DNA of 64,000 nt from Streptomyces sp. NRRL S-350 (GCF_000719705.1 NZ_JOHO01000013.1:90184-154183), one strand, 5' to 3'. Positions 7,442-17,422 are shown, counted from the first letter of the stretch. Made by a program: numbers and translations. Notes: a model not told the origin generated them from the sequence alone.

Positions 7442-7531
7442 ACCTCGGAGCCAACCAAGCGGCGCAGAGCAGGACCTATCCGATGGCCCCAACTTCGACG
7501 GTCACACCGAACGGTTCAGGGGGGTGGCCGG

Positions 7532-8035
7532 ATGCCTGAGCCTACTCAACGACGTCTGCGGATTCGCCCGCTGAGCTTCGCAGCGGCGTGCGCGTTCGTC
7601 ACCGAGCACCACCGCCACCATGCCCCGCCACAGGGCCACAAGTTCTCTCTCGCCGTCGTCGCCGAACCGGACGACCAGGTCGTCGGCGTTGCCATTGTCG
7701 GTCGACCGGTGGCCCGTCCGTTTGACGACGGCTTGACCCTGGAGGTCACCCGCGTAGCCACTGACGGCACGGCGAACGCCTGCTCTGCGCTGTACGGCGC
7801 GGCTTGGCGGACCGCCCGGGCGGCGGGCTACCAGCGGCTGGTGACCTACACCCAGGAAGAGGAGAGCGGAGCGAGCCTGCGCGCGGCCGGCTGGCGGCTG
7901 GTCGCACGCCGACGTCCGCGCCCGGGCTGGAACGTACCCAGCCGACCGCGCCGCCTACAGGGCACCGAGAACACGGGCCGACTGCTGTGGGAGAACACCA
8001 CCCAACACGCTCCGCCCCTGCCCCAGGCCGACTGA
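7532..8035 (+). CDS. XF1762-family (GNAT-like) protein
   Basis: 167 residues from ATG 7532, after a GGGGGG-type ribosome site. Key motifs: HHRHHAPPQGHKF (26-38), then V-G-x-x-I-V-G-R-P-V-A-R, then EVTRVATDGTANACSALYGA, YTQEEESGASLRAAGW. This order matches the XF1762 family, thought to be GNAT-related; the substrate is unknown. Many phages carry it near the terminase, as here. A role in DNA base modification is possible but unproven. Confidence 0.8.
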   Translation: MPEPTQRRLRIRPLSFAAACAFVTEHHRHHAPPQGHKFSLAVVAEPDDQVVGVAIVGRPVARPFDDGLTLEVTRVATDGTANACSALYGAAWRTARAAGYQRLVTYTQEEESGASLRAAGWRLVARRRPRPGWNVPSRPRRLQGTENTGRLLWENTTQHAPPLPQAD

Positions 8036-8072
8036 CGCACCGTCGCCCGCACGTGGAAGGGGTGATGACGCG

Positions 8073-9650
8073 GTGGTCGACTTCGCCAATGCGCTGGCAC
8101 TGGCCGCATCTCGCCTGGAAGGCCTGTCACAGGCGACGGATCGCTTCCCGACCCCCCACGACCTCGCGAAGGCGCTCGACCCGCGGGTAGTCACCACGCC
8201 CGCGCTGGCACTGCTCGACCGCCACCTCATGGACGTCGCGGCCGGAAAGACCCGGCGCCTGATCTGGACGATGCCCCCGCAGGAAGGCAAGTCGCAGCGC
8301 GTCAGCCGTACCTTCCCCGCCTGGCTTCTCGCCCGCAACCCCGACCTGCGGATCGCGATCGCCAGCTACGAGTTTGGCACCGCCCGCCGGTGGGGCCGCG
8401 CCATCCGCAACGACATCTCTGCCAACACAGACCTGTTCGGGCTGCGAGTGCGCCATGACACCGGTGCAGCCCACGAATGGCAGCTCGAGAACCATGACGG
8501 CGGCGTCTACTCCGTCGGCATCGCCGGCGCCCTGACCGGCCGCCCAGTCGACGTGCTGATCATCGACGACCCGATCAAGGGCCGCGCTGAGGCGGAGTCG
8601 CTGGTGCAGCGGGAGAAGGTCTGGGACTTCTGGGTCGACACCGCACGCACGCGTTTCGGTCCCAATACCGCCGTCATCGTCGTCTTGACCCGCTGGCACG
8701 AAGATGACCTCGCCGGCCGGCTCTTGGAGGCAGACAAGGCGGTCGGGGAGTGGACCTACGTCAACATCCCGGCGCAGGCCGAGACCGCTGACGACCCGCT
8801 CGGCCGCGAGCCCGGCGAGTACCTGGTCTCCGCCCGCGGCCGCGGCGTCGCTGACTGGGAGTCCACTAAGCGGGACGTCGGCGCCCGTACCTGGACCTCG
8901 CTCTACCAGGGCCGCCCCGCGCCGGCCGAAGGCGGGCTGTTCCGCCGCGACCACTGGCGCTGGTACCAGGCCCCGAAGGCCGACCAGCGCGCCGATGGCT
9001 CGTACTGGATCCCGAACGCCACCGAGGTCATCCAGTCCTGGGACATGACGTTCAAGGACAGCAAGAGCGGTGACTTCGTCGTCGGACAGGTCTGGGCGAA
9101 GATCAACGGCCAGGTCTACCTCATGGACCAGGTCTGCGACCGCCTCGACTTCCCCGCCACCTGCCGCGCCGTCACCGCTCTTTCCAAGCGCTGGCCGCAG
9201 GCCCACGCGAAGTTGGTCGAAGACCGGGCGAACGGGCCTGCTGTCATCTCACAACTGCGCTCCACCGTGCCCGGGCTGATACCGGTCACCCCGAAGGAGT
9301 CCAAGTTCGCGCGCGCCTCCTCCGTCGCGCCGTTCGTGGAGAGCGGCGTCGTCTGGCTTCCGGCGCCCGAGATCGCCCCTTGGATCGGCTCCTTCCTCGA
9401 AGAGACCGCCGGCTTCCCGAACGCCTCGCACGACGACCAGGTCGACGCGATGACGCAGGCCCTGCACCGGCTCCTCGCCGGATCGAACAGCGCCGACCGC
9501 GCCATGGGCTGGCTCGACTCCTACACCTCGATCCCCCGACCCGCACCGGGAACCCCCCTGGACTACCTCGATGGGAGGGCACCGCATGGCCCGATGGCCC
9601 TTCCCCCGCAAGAAGACCCCGACCCCGACGCCCCAGATGACGGGCAGTGA
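8073..9650 (+). CDS. Terminase large subunit
   Basis: 525 residues from GTG 8073. It packages DNA into the prohead using ATP and cuts the concatemer. The ATPase has a deviant Walker A PPQEGKSQ (68-75) and Walker B VLIIDDP (161-167). The C-terminal half is an RNase H-like nuclease: QSWDMTFKDSKSGDF near 315-330, VEDRANGPAV near 390 and SHDDQVDAM near 460 supply its acidic residues. The 3' end overlaps the start of the portal gene by 65 bases in another frame. Confidence 0.95.
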   Translation: MVDFANALALAASRLEGLSQATDRFPTPHDLAKALDPRVVTTPALALLDRHLMDVAAGKTRRLIWTMPPQEGKSQRVSRTFPAWLLARNPDLRIAIASYEFGTARRWGRAIRNDISANTDLFGLRVRHDTGAAHEWQLENHDGGVYSVGIAGALTGRPVDVLIIDDPIKGRAEAESLVQREKVWDFWVDTARTRFGPNTAVIVVLTRWHEDDLAGRLLEADKAVGEWTYVNIPAQAETADDPLGREPGEYLVSARGRGVADWESTKRDVGARTWTSLYQGRPAPAEGGLFRRDHWRWYQAPKADQRADGSYWIPNATEVIQSWDMTFKDSKSGDFVVGQVWAKINGQVYLMDQVCDRLDFPATCRAVTALSKRWPQAHAKLVEDRANGPAVISQLRSTVPGLIPVTPKESKFARASSVAPFVESGVVWLPAPEIAPWIGSFLEETAGFPNASHDDQVDAMTQALHRLLAGSNSADRAMGWLDSYTSIPRPAPGTPLDYLDGRAPHGPMALPPQEDPDPDAPDDGQ

Positions 9651-12231
9651 CGCCTCCAGCCTGGAGAAGTCCACGCAGGCAGCGGCCGTCCACACCTTCT
9701 CCTCGGAGCAGGTCGCAGCGCTGCTCGCCTCCACCCAGCTCGGCGCCGGCACCACGGGGTCGTTCAGCCCTCTGCCGCGCATCGAGCCCATGGTCGCGTT
9801 CGGCCCCGGCATGCCGCTGCTGCCGACCGCGTTCGACCCGGTCAACCCGGAGACCGGCCGCACTCCGCCGCGCTTCTCCGAGTACCCGGTCAGCGTCAAC
9901 CTTCCCGGCATCACTGACCGCCTGGTGCCGTGGAAGGTACTGCGCGACTCCGCCGAGGTCGGCTTGCCCCGCCGCTGCATCGAGATCCGCAAGTCACACG
10001 TGGTCTCCCTGGAGTGGGCGATCGTCATCTCCAAGGACGCGATCGCCCAAGCCCAGGCTGCGAACCCGTCTGCCCCCCGCGCAGAGATCGAAGCCGATCT
10101 GCGGCGCAGTCTCGGATCCGAGATCGCGCGGTGCACCGCGTTCTGGTCCAGGCCGGACCCTGGCCAGGACGAAGAGTGGCCCGAATGGATCAGCAAGCTG
10201 CTGGAGGAGCAGCTGGTCCTCGACGCGATAGCGATCTACCCGCGCCGCACCCGCGGCGGGGGCCTGTACGCCCTGGAGATCGTGGACGGCTCCACGATCA
10301 AGGTCCTGCGGGACCACCGCGGCGGCAAGCCGCTGCCGCCGAACCCGGCCTACCAGCAGCTCCTGTGGGGATTCCCCCGGGGCGAGTACACCGCGGACAC
10401 CGACGACGACCAGAACATCCTGAACCCGTACGACGACGACACGCTGATCTACAAGCGGCGCAACGTCCGCTCGTTCACCCCGTACGGGTTCTCCGCTGTC
10501 GAGCAGTGCCTCACCGACCTCGACGTGTGGCTGCAGCGCCGCAACTGGATCCGTTCGGAGTACACCGACGGCACCGTCCCCACCGGATTCCTCAAGATGT
10601 CCTCGGACGCCGTCGGCTGGACGCCGGCCCAGGTCCGCGAGTACGAGACCGCGATCAACGACATGTGGTCCGGCCAGCACGCCGACCGGCACCGCATGCG
10701 AATGTTGCCACCCGGCATCGACCTCGCCACCAACAGCGACGTCGCCGAGCGGTACAAGCCCGAGTACGACCTGTTCCTCATCCGGCTACTCAGCTCGCAC
10801 TTCGGCGTCACGCTGCCCGAGCTGAACTTCAGCGAGCCCGGTGGCCTCGGCAGCACTGGCTATCACGAGGGCCAGGCCGATGTGCAGGAACGTTCCTCCA
10901 CGATGCCTGACTACCGCTGGCTGCAGAAGCTGATCACCAGCATCTCCCACCGGCACCTGCACATGGCGCCGCAGCTGGAGTTCAAGATTCTCGGCCTGGA
11001 GGACGAGGACGACGCTGCGGCTGACGCCGTCGCACAGGAACGCGTGCAGTGGGGCCGCACCACCCTCAACGAGGACCGGGACCTGCGTGGCCTACCGCGC
11101 TACCCCTTTCCTGAGGCGGACATGCCAATGCTCATGACGCAGCGCGGCGTCGTGTTCCTCGAAGGCGCCGCCCGGCTGGCACCGTCAGGGGAGACCGTGG
11201 GCCCTGTCCAGGCCCCGCCCGCCACCGACGAAGACGGCGACGGCATCATCGACCGGTTCGAGGATCCGGACGCGCTTGCTGGAGACGAGGACGACGGCGC
11301 CCGCGACCAGGCGGTGAAGACCGAACTGGCCGCCTACCGGCGGTGGGCCCGACGCAACCCGCGCCCCAGCCGACCGTTCACCTTCAACACCGTCACCAAG
11401 GCCGACGCCCCCGCGCTACAAGGCGCACCAGTCGTGTTCGCCGCCGGCGGTGGTCCGGACCCAAAAGCCGGTAGCCCGGCCGTCTGGCCGGGCTGGGGCC
11501 GCGACACCGCCACCGCCGCCGCGTGGGCACCGCGTATCACGCAGGCCTTGGCCGGTGCGCTCGACTGGAATGCCCTTGCAGCAGCCTGGATCACCCACAT
11601 CCACCTGGCCAAGGCCGACGACTGGGACCTGGCCCAGGCCAGCGCCTGGCTCACCGGCCAGGGGATCGACCTGAACCCGGTCATCACCGACCTCGTCCTC
11701 GGCCTGCGCACCGAGGGCTGGGCGATCGGCAGCACCGCGGCCACCGCCGCCGTCGCCGGTGAGAGCACAGCCACCTTCAACTGGACGCCTGGTGATGAGG
11801 CCGCGGCCACCCACACCCTGACCGCGACCAACCGACACGACCTGGCGGCCCATCAAGAGCAGGCCGTCAGCCAGGCCCGCGAGATCGCAACGAACCGGCT
11901 GCGCCGCCTCGCCCAAGCCCTGGCCGAGGCGAAGAACACGGGCCTCACCGCCAGCCAGCTCGCCGACGAGCTGCGCGCAGCGATCGCCGACGCCCCGTGG
12001 GCCCGCATGCTCGCTCTCACCGAGCTGCTGCACGGCCAGTCCGCCGCCACCACCAGCACCTACCAAGGTGCAGGCGTCAGCAGCGTCCAGTGGACCTGCG
12101 AAGACGAACCGTGCACCGCGTGCCTGGACAACGAGGACGCCGGCTCGCTCCAGCTCGGCCAGGCCTTCCCCTCCGGCGTCACGGCCCCGCCACAGCACCC
12201 CAGCTGCCGCTGCAGCCTTCTCCCCGCCTGA
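9586..12231 (+). CDS. Portal protein fused to Mu F-type minor head domain
   Basis: 881 residues from ATG 9586, chosen because GGGAGGG lies just upstream. Residues 1-590 are a portal: it includes the tail-proximal VGLPRRCIEIRK helix and YKPEYDLFLIRLLSSHFGV. Residues 640-881 are a MuF-type domain ending W-T-C-E-D-E-P-C-T-A-C-L-D-N...P-P-Q-H-P-S-C-R-C, the zinc-like signature of Mu gpF/SPP1 gp7. The portal and minor head protein are usually separate genes, so this is a fusion. It follows the terminase and precedes the protease, as in most siphoviruses. Confidence 0.92.
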   Translation: MARWPFPRKKTPTPTPQMTGSDASSLEKSTQAAAVHTFSSEQVAALLASTQLGAGTTGSFSPLPRIEPMVAFGPGMPLLPTAFDPVNPETGRTPPRFSEYPVSVNLPGITDRLVPWKVLRDSAEVGLPRRCIEIRKSHVVSLEWAIVISKDAIAQAQAANPSAPRAEIEADLRRSLGSEIARCTAFWSRPDPGQDEEWPEWISKLLEEQLVLDAIAIYPRRTRGGGLYALEIVDGSTIKVLRDHRGGKPLPPNPAYQQLLWGFPRGEYTADTDDDQNILNPYDDDTLIYKRRNVRSFTPYGFSAVEQCLTDLDVWLQRRNWIRSEYTDGTVPTGFLKMSSDAVGWTPAQVREYETAINDMWSGQHADRHRMRMLPPGIDLATNSDVAERYKPEYDLFLIRLLSSHFGVTLPELNFSEPGGLGSTGYHEGQADVQERSSTMPDYRWLQKLITSISHRHLHMAPQLEFKILGLEDEDDAAADAVAQERVQWGRTTLNEDRDLRGLPRYPFPEADMPMLMTQRGVVFLEGAARLAPSGETVGPVQAPPATDEDGDGIIDRFEDPDALAGDEDDGARDQAVKTELAAYRRWARRNPRPSRPFTFNTVTKADAPALQGAPVVFAAGGGPDPKAGSPAVWPGWGRDTATAAAWAPRITQALAGALDWNALAAAWITHIHLAKADDWDLAQASAWLTGQGIDLNPVITDLVLGLRTEGWAIGSTAATAAVAGESTATFNWTPGDEAAATHTLTATNRHDLAAHQEQAVSQAREIATNRLRRLAQALAEAKNTGLTASQLADELRAAIADAPWARMLALTELLHGQSAATTSTYQGAGVSSVQWTCEDEPCTACLDNEDAGSLQLGQAFPSGVTAPPQHPSCRCSLLPA

Positions 12232-12281
12232 CGCGGGGCTACCCACCACCGCCTCAGCCCCCAACCAGAAGGAGGGGACCC

Positions 12282-13565
12282 TTGAACGTTTCCTACGCCT
12301 GGTCGCCGATCACCAAGTCCGAGAAGCAGCCCGACGGCACACTCCTCGTCTACGGCCCGGCCGCCACCAGCGCCCTCGACCGCGACAATCAGCGCCTCGA
12401 CCAGGACTGGCTCGACCGGGCCATGCCCGCGTGGATGTCCGAAGGCGGCAACGTCCGCGAGCAGCACGACAGCAAGCGCGCGGTCGGCGTCGGCGTCGGC
12501 CTGTCCAAGGGCATCGACGGCAAGCACCTGCTCACCGCGCACATCGTGGACCCCATCGCCGTGACCAAGGTCGAGAGCAAGGTGCTCAAGGGCTTCAGCG
12601 TCGGTATCAAGAACCCGCGAGTCGAGTTCGGGCACCCCGACGCCCCGAACGGCCTGGTCACCGACGGAGAGATCATCGAGGTCTCCGTCGTGGACCGCCC
12701 GGCTAACCCCGAGTGCGGGATCCAGGTCGCCAAGGCCGACGACACCGGGTCGCTGGCGGCCGTTCCCGACGCCGCGCTGGTCGAGACCCCTACCACCCCG
12801 GCACCAGAGCCGACCGGCGCCCCCGAGCCGCAGCCTACGGCCAGCACCCGCACCGACCCGGCACCTGCCCCGGTCGCGGCCGCGCCCGACCCCGAGACGG
12901 TGCTGCGCGCCGCCGAGGTCATCGTCCAGGCCCGCGCCCTCATCAAGGCCGACACCGCCGCCCCGGCGGCCGCCGAGGGCGAGGACGAGACCAGCGACAT
13001 CAACGGCGCCCAGCAGGCCATCGCCATCATCGCCGCGCTGATCATCAGCGAAGCCGAGTCCCTGGCCATGGGCAACCTCAACGAGGCCTGCGACATCGCC
13101 ACCCTCCTCGACGCGGTGAGCGCCCTGAAGTGGTTCTCCCACCGCGAGGAGGCCGAGCAGACCGGCACCGCCATGGAGTTCGCCGACACCGCGGATCTCC
13201 ACAAGAACGACACCGCCACCCCGGCGGCCCCCGAACCGCAGATCACGAAGGCTGACATCGCCGAGCTGGTGAAGTCCGCCGTGGCAGAGGCCACGACCGC
13301 ATCCGAAGAGCGCATGAAGACGCTGGAAGCGGATCTGGTGAAGGCCAACGGCGAGCTGGAGACCCTCAAGGCCCAGCCTCTGCCCGGCGGGCCCGCGCTG
13401 ACGCGCACCGCCGCCCAGGAGGACAGCGCCCGCAGCGCCGACGCGCAGCGGCTCATCGCCGAGGCCAACCAGTACCTGGCCAAGGCCGACGCGGTCAGTG
13501 ACCGCGACCTCAAGGACGGCTACCGGCAGAAGGCCAACGCGCTGCTGGACCGCGCCAACGTCTGA
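12282..13565 (+). CDS. Prohead protease with scaffold region
   Basis: TTG 12282 follows GAAGGAGGGG. 427 residues. The first 160 resemble the HK97/herpes-type prohead protease: NVREQHDSKRAVGVG supplies a candidate histidine and GEIIEVSVVDRPANP a candidate catalytic serine. Residues 170-427 are Ala/Pro-rich and then coiled (SEERMKTLEADLVKANGELE), as expected for a scaffold that is digested at maturation. It sits directly before the major capsid gene. Confidence 0.85.
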   Translation: MNVSYAWSPITKSEKQPDGTLLVYGPAATSALDRDNQRLDQDWLDRAMPAWMSEGGNVREQHDSKRAVGVGVGLSKGIDGKHLLTAHIVDPIAVTKVESKVLKGFSVGIKNPRVEFGHPDAPNGLVTDGEIIEVSVVDRPANPECGIQVAKADDTGSLAAVPDAALVETPTTPAPEPTGAPEPQPTASTRTDPAPAPVAAAPDPETVLRAAEVIVQARALIKADTAAPAAAEGEDETSDINGAQQAIAIIAALIISEAESLAMGNLNEACDIATLLDAVSALKWFSHREEAEQTGTAMEFADTADLHKNDTATPAAPEPQITKADIAELVKSAVAEATTASEERMKTLEADLVKANGELETLKAQPLPGGPALTRTAAQEDSARSADAQRLIAEANQYLAKADAVSDRDLKDGYRQKANALLDRANV

Positions 13566-13614
13566 CCCCACCCCTGACCTTCCCTTCCCTGCTGCCTCCC
13601 GATAGGAGTCAACT

Positions 13615-15339
13615 GTGGCTCTGCCCACCGCAGATGTACTGTTCGGCGAGTCGCCGGACGCCCCCCGCCTGGCCAAGACTGACCTGGCGGACCGCTTCGA
13701 CAACCTGATGAAGGCCGTCGACGCGATGCCGACCCGGCACCTCGACCTCGCCGCCATGAACCAGGCCTTCAGCCAGGGCCGCGGCATCGACTTCACGCCG
13801 CAGCCGACCACCGTGCACGGCGCCCTGGTGAAGACCCTGGAGTCGCCGGAGATCGCCAAGTCGCTCTCCCCGGACCAGCTGAGCTCTCTCACCGCCGCAC
13901 TGGGCCAGCTCAAGGCCCAGGCCCCGGACATGGTGAAGGACATCACCAACACCACGCCGATCGCGTCCGGCCTGGTCGCTTTCGACCTGGAAAGCCCGGC
14001 CAAGATGCTGGCCCCGCGCCCGACCCCGCTGCGCAACCGCATCCCGCGCAAGAAGGGCGTCGGCCTGTCCCACCGCTTCAAGGTGATCAGCGGATACACC
14101 GGCACCGGCACCGGCGGCGTCTCCACCATCCACCCCGGTATCTCGGACGCGACCCAGACGAACTTCGCGCCGCAGGGCTCCGGGAACCCGCTGTACTACG
14201 CGCGCGGCCCGAAGATCAGCTACGCGGGTTACGACGTCGTCGTGCCGTACGCCCAGTTCTCGGTGTCGGACCAGGTCACCTGGTCCGCGCAGTACCAGGG
14301 CCAGGGATACCAGGACATCCGTCAGCTGTCCCGCACCAGCCTGCTCTACGCCTCGATGCTCCTCGAGGAGCGCATGTTCCTGATGGGCCGTGGCACGGCG
14401 GCGAACAACTTCCTCGGCGCGGTCGCGGCCCCGGGCAACGTCACCGTCACCGCCCGCGCGGCCGCCGCCGGTGAGACCCCGATCAGCGGCAGCGCCGGCA
14501 ACGTGTACGTCAAGGTCACCAGCGACGCCGGTGACTTCGGCCAGTCCGTACTGTCCGGCATGGTGTCCGTCGCGGTCTCCGCCGGCCAGGTCGTGGACGT
14601 CACGTGCAACCTGCCCGCCGGAGCACTCGGCCAGCGCGTCTACGTCGCGACCGGCGCCTCGGCCGACCCGGGCGACGCCACCCGCTTCTACGCGGGCCGC
14701 TCCGGCTACAGCACCTTCACCATCCAGGGCGCTCTGCCGACCAGCGGCGCTGTCGCCGCCTCGGTCGTCGCGGACACCACCGCGTACACCAACGGGTACG
14801 ACGGCATCCTGCCCATCTGCACCGGCCCGCAGTCCGGCTACACCCGGCAGCTCAACACCCCCCTGTCGACCTCGAACCCGGGTGGCGAGTTCCAGACCGC
14901 GTTCGCCGCGCTCTACCAGTCGGTGAAGGCCGACCCGGACCGGGTGCTGTTCAACGGCTCGGACCGCAAGCAGCTGTCCGACTCGCTGAAGTCCGCGTCC
15001 AGCAGCAACTACCGGCTGACGCTGACCCAGGACGAGGTGTCCGGCGTGACCCTGGGCGACGTCGTGAACACCATCATCAACGAGGTCACCGGCAAGGGCG
15101 TCACCGTTGAGGTCCACCCGTGGATGCCGCAGGGCAACACCGCGATCCTCTCCGACACGCTGCCCATGCCCGACACCGACGTCTCCGACGTGTGGGCCGC
15201 CTGGAACGTCCAGGACCTGATGGGTGTGGACTGGCCGGTCACCCAGTTCGCCTACGAGTCCAGCTCGTACTGGCTCGGCACCATGGTCTGCTACGCGCCC
15301 GGCTGGAACGGCGCCATCACCGGCATCAAGGCCGCGTAA
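13615..15339 (+). CDS. Major capsid protein (HK97-like) with inserted domain
   Basis: 574 residues from GTG 13615 after ATAGGAG; long for a capsid protein. An N-terminal helical arm (1-130) precedes the HK97-like core. Residues about 272-390 look like an Ig-like beta insertion, rich in Val/Thr/Ala (GNVYVKVTSDAGDFGQSV). The core resumes at NGYDGILPIC. The C-terminal P-domain and E-loop equivalents end in YAPGWNGAITGIKAA. A hairpin follows the stop. Confidence 0.9.
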   Translation: MALPTADVLFGESPDAPRLAKTDLADRFDNLMKAVDAMPTRHLDLAAMNQAFSQGRGIDFTPQPTTVHGALVKTLESPEIAKSLSPDQLSSLTAALGQLKAQAPDMVKDITNTTPIASGLVAFDLESPAKMLAPRPTPLRNRIPRKKGVGLSHRFKVISGYTGTGTGGVSTIHPGISDATQTNFAPQGSGNPLYYARGPKISYAGYDVVVPYAQFSVSDQVTWSAQYQGQGYQDIRQLSRTSLLYASMLLEERMFLMGRGTAANNFLGAVAAPGNVTVTARAAAAGETPISGSAGNVYVKVTSDAGDFGQSVLSGMVSVAVSAGQVVDVTCNLPAGALGQRVYVATGASADPGDATRFYAGRSGYSTFTIQGALPTSGAVAASVVADTTAYTNGYDGILPICTGPQSGYTRQLNTPLSTSNPGGEFQTAFAALYQSVKADPDRVLFNGSDRKQLSDSLKSASSSNYRLTLTQDEVSGVTLGDVVNTIINEVTGKGVTVEVHPWMPQGNTAILSDTLPMPDTDVSDVWAAWNVQDLMGVDWPVTQFAYESSSYWLGTMVCYAPGWNGAITGIKAA

Positions 15340-15363
15340 CCGACCCATCCCCACCACTGGAAA

Positions 15364-15390
15364 GCCCGCGGCCCGCCTTGGACCGCGGGC
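15364..15390 (+). terminator. Hairpin after major capsid gene
   Basis: An eight-pair stem (15364-15371 with 15383-15390) lies just after the capsid stop and before a strong ribosome site. It probably lowers read-through so that capsid mRNA is in excess. Confidence 0.6.
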
Positions 15391-15416
15391 CTTCCGCGTT
15401 CCCGGAAGGAGGGAGC

Positions 15417-15695
15417 ATGGCCCGGCTCTGCCTGCCTGACAGTGCCGTGCGCGGCGTCGACATCAAGGGCGCCCGCCTCGGTTTCACCACCAGCTACACC
15501 CCCGGCCGCGACGGCACCGTAACCGTCGACAACCCGGCCCATGAGAAGGCCCTGCGCCAGCTCGGCGCCTTCGCCGCCAACCTCGGCGGCGCCGTGCGGC
15601 ACAGCAGCGGCTACCGCTGCGCCAACTGCGGCCATGGTTCGTACTTCGCCCGCTGCGGCAAGTGCGGCACGACTTGCAAGCGGGAGGACCAGTGA
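15417..15695 (+). CDS. Small zinc-ribbon protein (92 aa)
   Basis: ATG 15417 follows GGAAGGAGGGAG. The C-terminus holds two Cys pairs, C-A-N-C-G-H and C-G-K-C-G-T, a zinc ribbon. The N-terminal two thirds are beta-like. It lies right after the capsid gene and overlaps the next small gene by four bases. Its role in the head is unknown. Confidence 0.7.
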   Translation: MARLCLPDSAVRGVDIKGARLGFTTSYTPGRDGTVTVDNPAHEKALRQLGAFAANLGGAVRHSSGYRCANCGHGSYFARCGKCGTTCKREDQ

Positions 15696-15946
15696 CCGAC
15701 ACCACCGAGCCGCTGGGCGCCGAGACCGCAGCTGCGCCCGATCAGCAGCCCCCGGCCGACACCAAGCCGGCACCCGCCCGAGCCAGCGCCCGCAAGGCCC
15801 CGAAGGGCGCCAGCACGCCGGTCGTGGACCTCGAAGTCGCCTTCAAGGCCGAGCCCGAGGCGCCCATCTGCGAGATCTGCATGCCCAGGGGCTGGCCCGA
15901 CGGAGCGATGGCCGTGGGCTGCGAGCACGGCCACTGGACGCGCTGA
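15692..15946 (+). CDS. Small Cys-containing protein (84 aa)
   Basis: GTG 15692 overlaps the upstream stop (GTGA). Residues 1-45 are Ala/Pro/Lys-rich and disordered. The end carries C-E-I-C...C-E-H-G-H, a possible metal site. It is coupled to the zinc-ribbon gene, which suggests a joint role; none is known. Confidence 0.6.
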   Translation: MTDTTEPLGAETAAAPDQQPPADTKPAPARASARKAPKGASTPVVDLEVAFKAEPEAPICEICMPRGWPDGAMAVGCEHGHWTR

Positions 15947-15965
15947 CCCGGAGGGAGGAGGCCAC

Positions 15966-16847
15966 GTGCTCACTCTCCCGTACGTGACCCCGGCCGCGTT
16001 CCGCGCCCATCCGACGTTCCTGGACACCTACAACCTGCGCTCCGGGAACTCCTCCCTGGCCGCGCAGGACGCCGAGCTGACGAACGTCCTGCTCATGTCG
16101 AGCCAGTGGGCTGACAACTACTGCCGTCAGCCGCTCGCAGTGCACCAGACCACACAGCAGCACACCGCGCGCTACGACCGCGCCGGGAACCTGCGGATCC
16201 GCGCCGACCACACCCCGGTCCTGTCCGTCCAGAGCATCGCCTACGGCCACAACCCCACCGCGCTGACCGTCGTCAACCAGCCCGCCTACTGGGACGACAG
16301 CGGGAACCTCGTGTTCCCACCCAACATCGGCCCATGGAGCGGCGCGCTCAGCTTCACCAGCCCCCAGCTGGGCGGAAGCGTCTTCGCACGCGTCACCTAC
16401 CTCGCCGGGCACGTCGCCACCGTGCTGACCGCGCCGCAGAGCGCCGGCGACCAGAGCGTCAGCGTGCCGGATATCACCGGCCTGCAGCCCGGCCAGAGCT
16501 ACCGGCTGTGGGAACCCGGCGCCGAGGAGACCATCACCGCCTCCTCCACCTGGAGCCCGCCGGTCCCGACCGGTCAGCCGATGCCCGGCATCGTGCCGCT
16601 CGCGTCCCCTCTGCTGTTCGCACACACCGCCGGGATGGGCCTGTCCGGGCTGCCGGCCGACGTCCACCTGGCCGTCATCAACTACGCCACCGCGTCGCTG
16701 ATGCGTCCGGACACCGCAGCCGAAGACGCCTTCCCCGACACGAGCCTGTCCGCCGGGATCCGGCAGCGAGACTCCCGCAGGGACGGATCCGGTCTGGTCG
16801 CCGAGGCCCAGCGCCTCCTCGCCCCCTACCGGCGGGTGGTGCCCTGA
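15966..16847 (+). CDS. Head-tail connector/adaptor protein
   Basis: GTG 15966 follows GGAGGGAGGAG. 293 residues begin LTLPYVTPAAFRAHPTF and continue as a helical adaptor domain. A large beta insertion (about 60-200) precedes the C-terminal helix LAVINYATASLMRPDT. The position after the capsid and the helical frame fit head-completion proteins of the HK97 gp6 type. Its stop overlaps the next start (TGATG). Confidence 0.65.
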   Translation: MLTLPYVTPAAFRAHPTFLDTYNLRSGNSSLAAQDAELTNVLLMSSQWADNYCRQPLAVHQTTQQHTARYDRAGNLRIRADHTPVLSVQSIAYGHNPTALTVVNQPAYWDDSGNLVFPPNIGPWSGALSFTSPQLGGSVFARVTYLAGHVATVLTAPQSAGDQSVSVPDITGLQPGQSYRLWEPGAEETITASSTWSPPVPTGQPMPGIVPLASPLLFAHTAGMGLSGLPADVHLAVINYATASLMRPDTAAEDAFPDTSLSAGIRQRDSRRDGSGLVAEAQRLLAPYRRVVP

Positions 16848-17377
16848 TGAGCATTCAGAGCGTCATCAACGGCATCGGCACCTTCCTGGGCGGACCCTAC
16901 GATCCGGCGACCCGGACCTACCGCAGCTCACCAGTGCACGGCGTCGGCGTGGTGCGTCGCGCATTCGCGAAGGCCGACGACCACGCCGACTACTACCGCG
17001 GCATGCCGCCCGGCACCCGCACTGGCTGCCAGATCGTCATCACCATCCCCGACCAGTCCGAGTACCGCGAGACAGTCGGCCCAGAAGGCGTCGGCCTGAT
17101 GCGGGTCCTGTACACGGTCGAGCTGAACGTCTTCATCCGCTCCGAGTGCGAGTACGCCGAGGACGCCCAGGACGACGTGTACGCCCTGCGCGACGCCCTC
17201 CTCGCCCGGCTGCGCTCCGACCACACCCTCGGTGGCTGCGTGTTCCAGGCCGGCGAAGCCGTCGCCGGAGGCAGCGCAGCGATCAGCGTCCGCTACGGCC
17301 AGCCCAGCTCCAAGGCACAGCTGACCAAGCAGTACATGCAGATCAAGTTCACGGCCGTAGAGCTAACCGCCGTCTGA
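16847..17377 (+). CDS. Tail terminator/head-tail joining protein
   Basis: ATG 16847 overlaps the upstream stop. 176 residues with the alternating strand/helix pattern of tail-terminator proteins (YTVELNVFIRSECEYAEDAQ, then DALLARLRSDHTLGG). It lies between the connector and the tail tube gene, the usual place for the tail terminator. The assignment rests mainly on synteny. Confidence 0.6.
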   Translation: MSIQSVINGIGTFLGGPYDPATRTYRSSPVHGVGVVRRAFAKADDHADYYRGMPPGTRTGCQIVITIPDQSEYRETVGPEGVGLMRVLYTVELNVFIRSECEYAEDAQDDVYALRDALLARLRSDHTLGGCVFQAGEAVAGGSAAISVRYGQPSSKAQLTKQYMQIKFTAVELTAV

Positions 17378-17422
17378 CCTGCGCCCTCACTTCTTCCCTT
17401 CTCCGTGCAGGAGCAGCCCCCC

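Noticed and set aside
12060..14129. Leftward open frame (689 codons) opposite the protease and capsid genes
   Set aside because: Composition is Gly/Arg/Val low complexity typical of an antisense shadow; the sense genes have clear motifs and ribosome sites.
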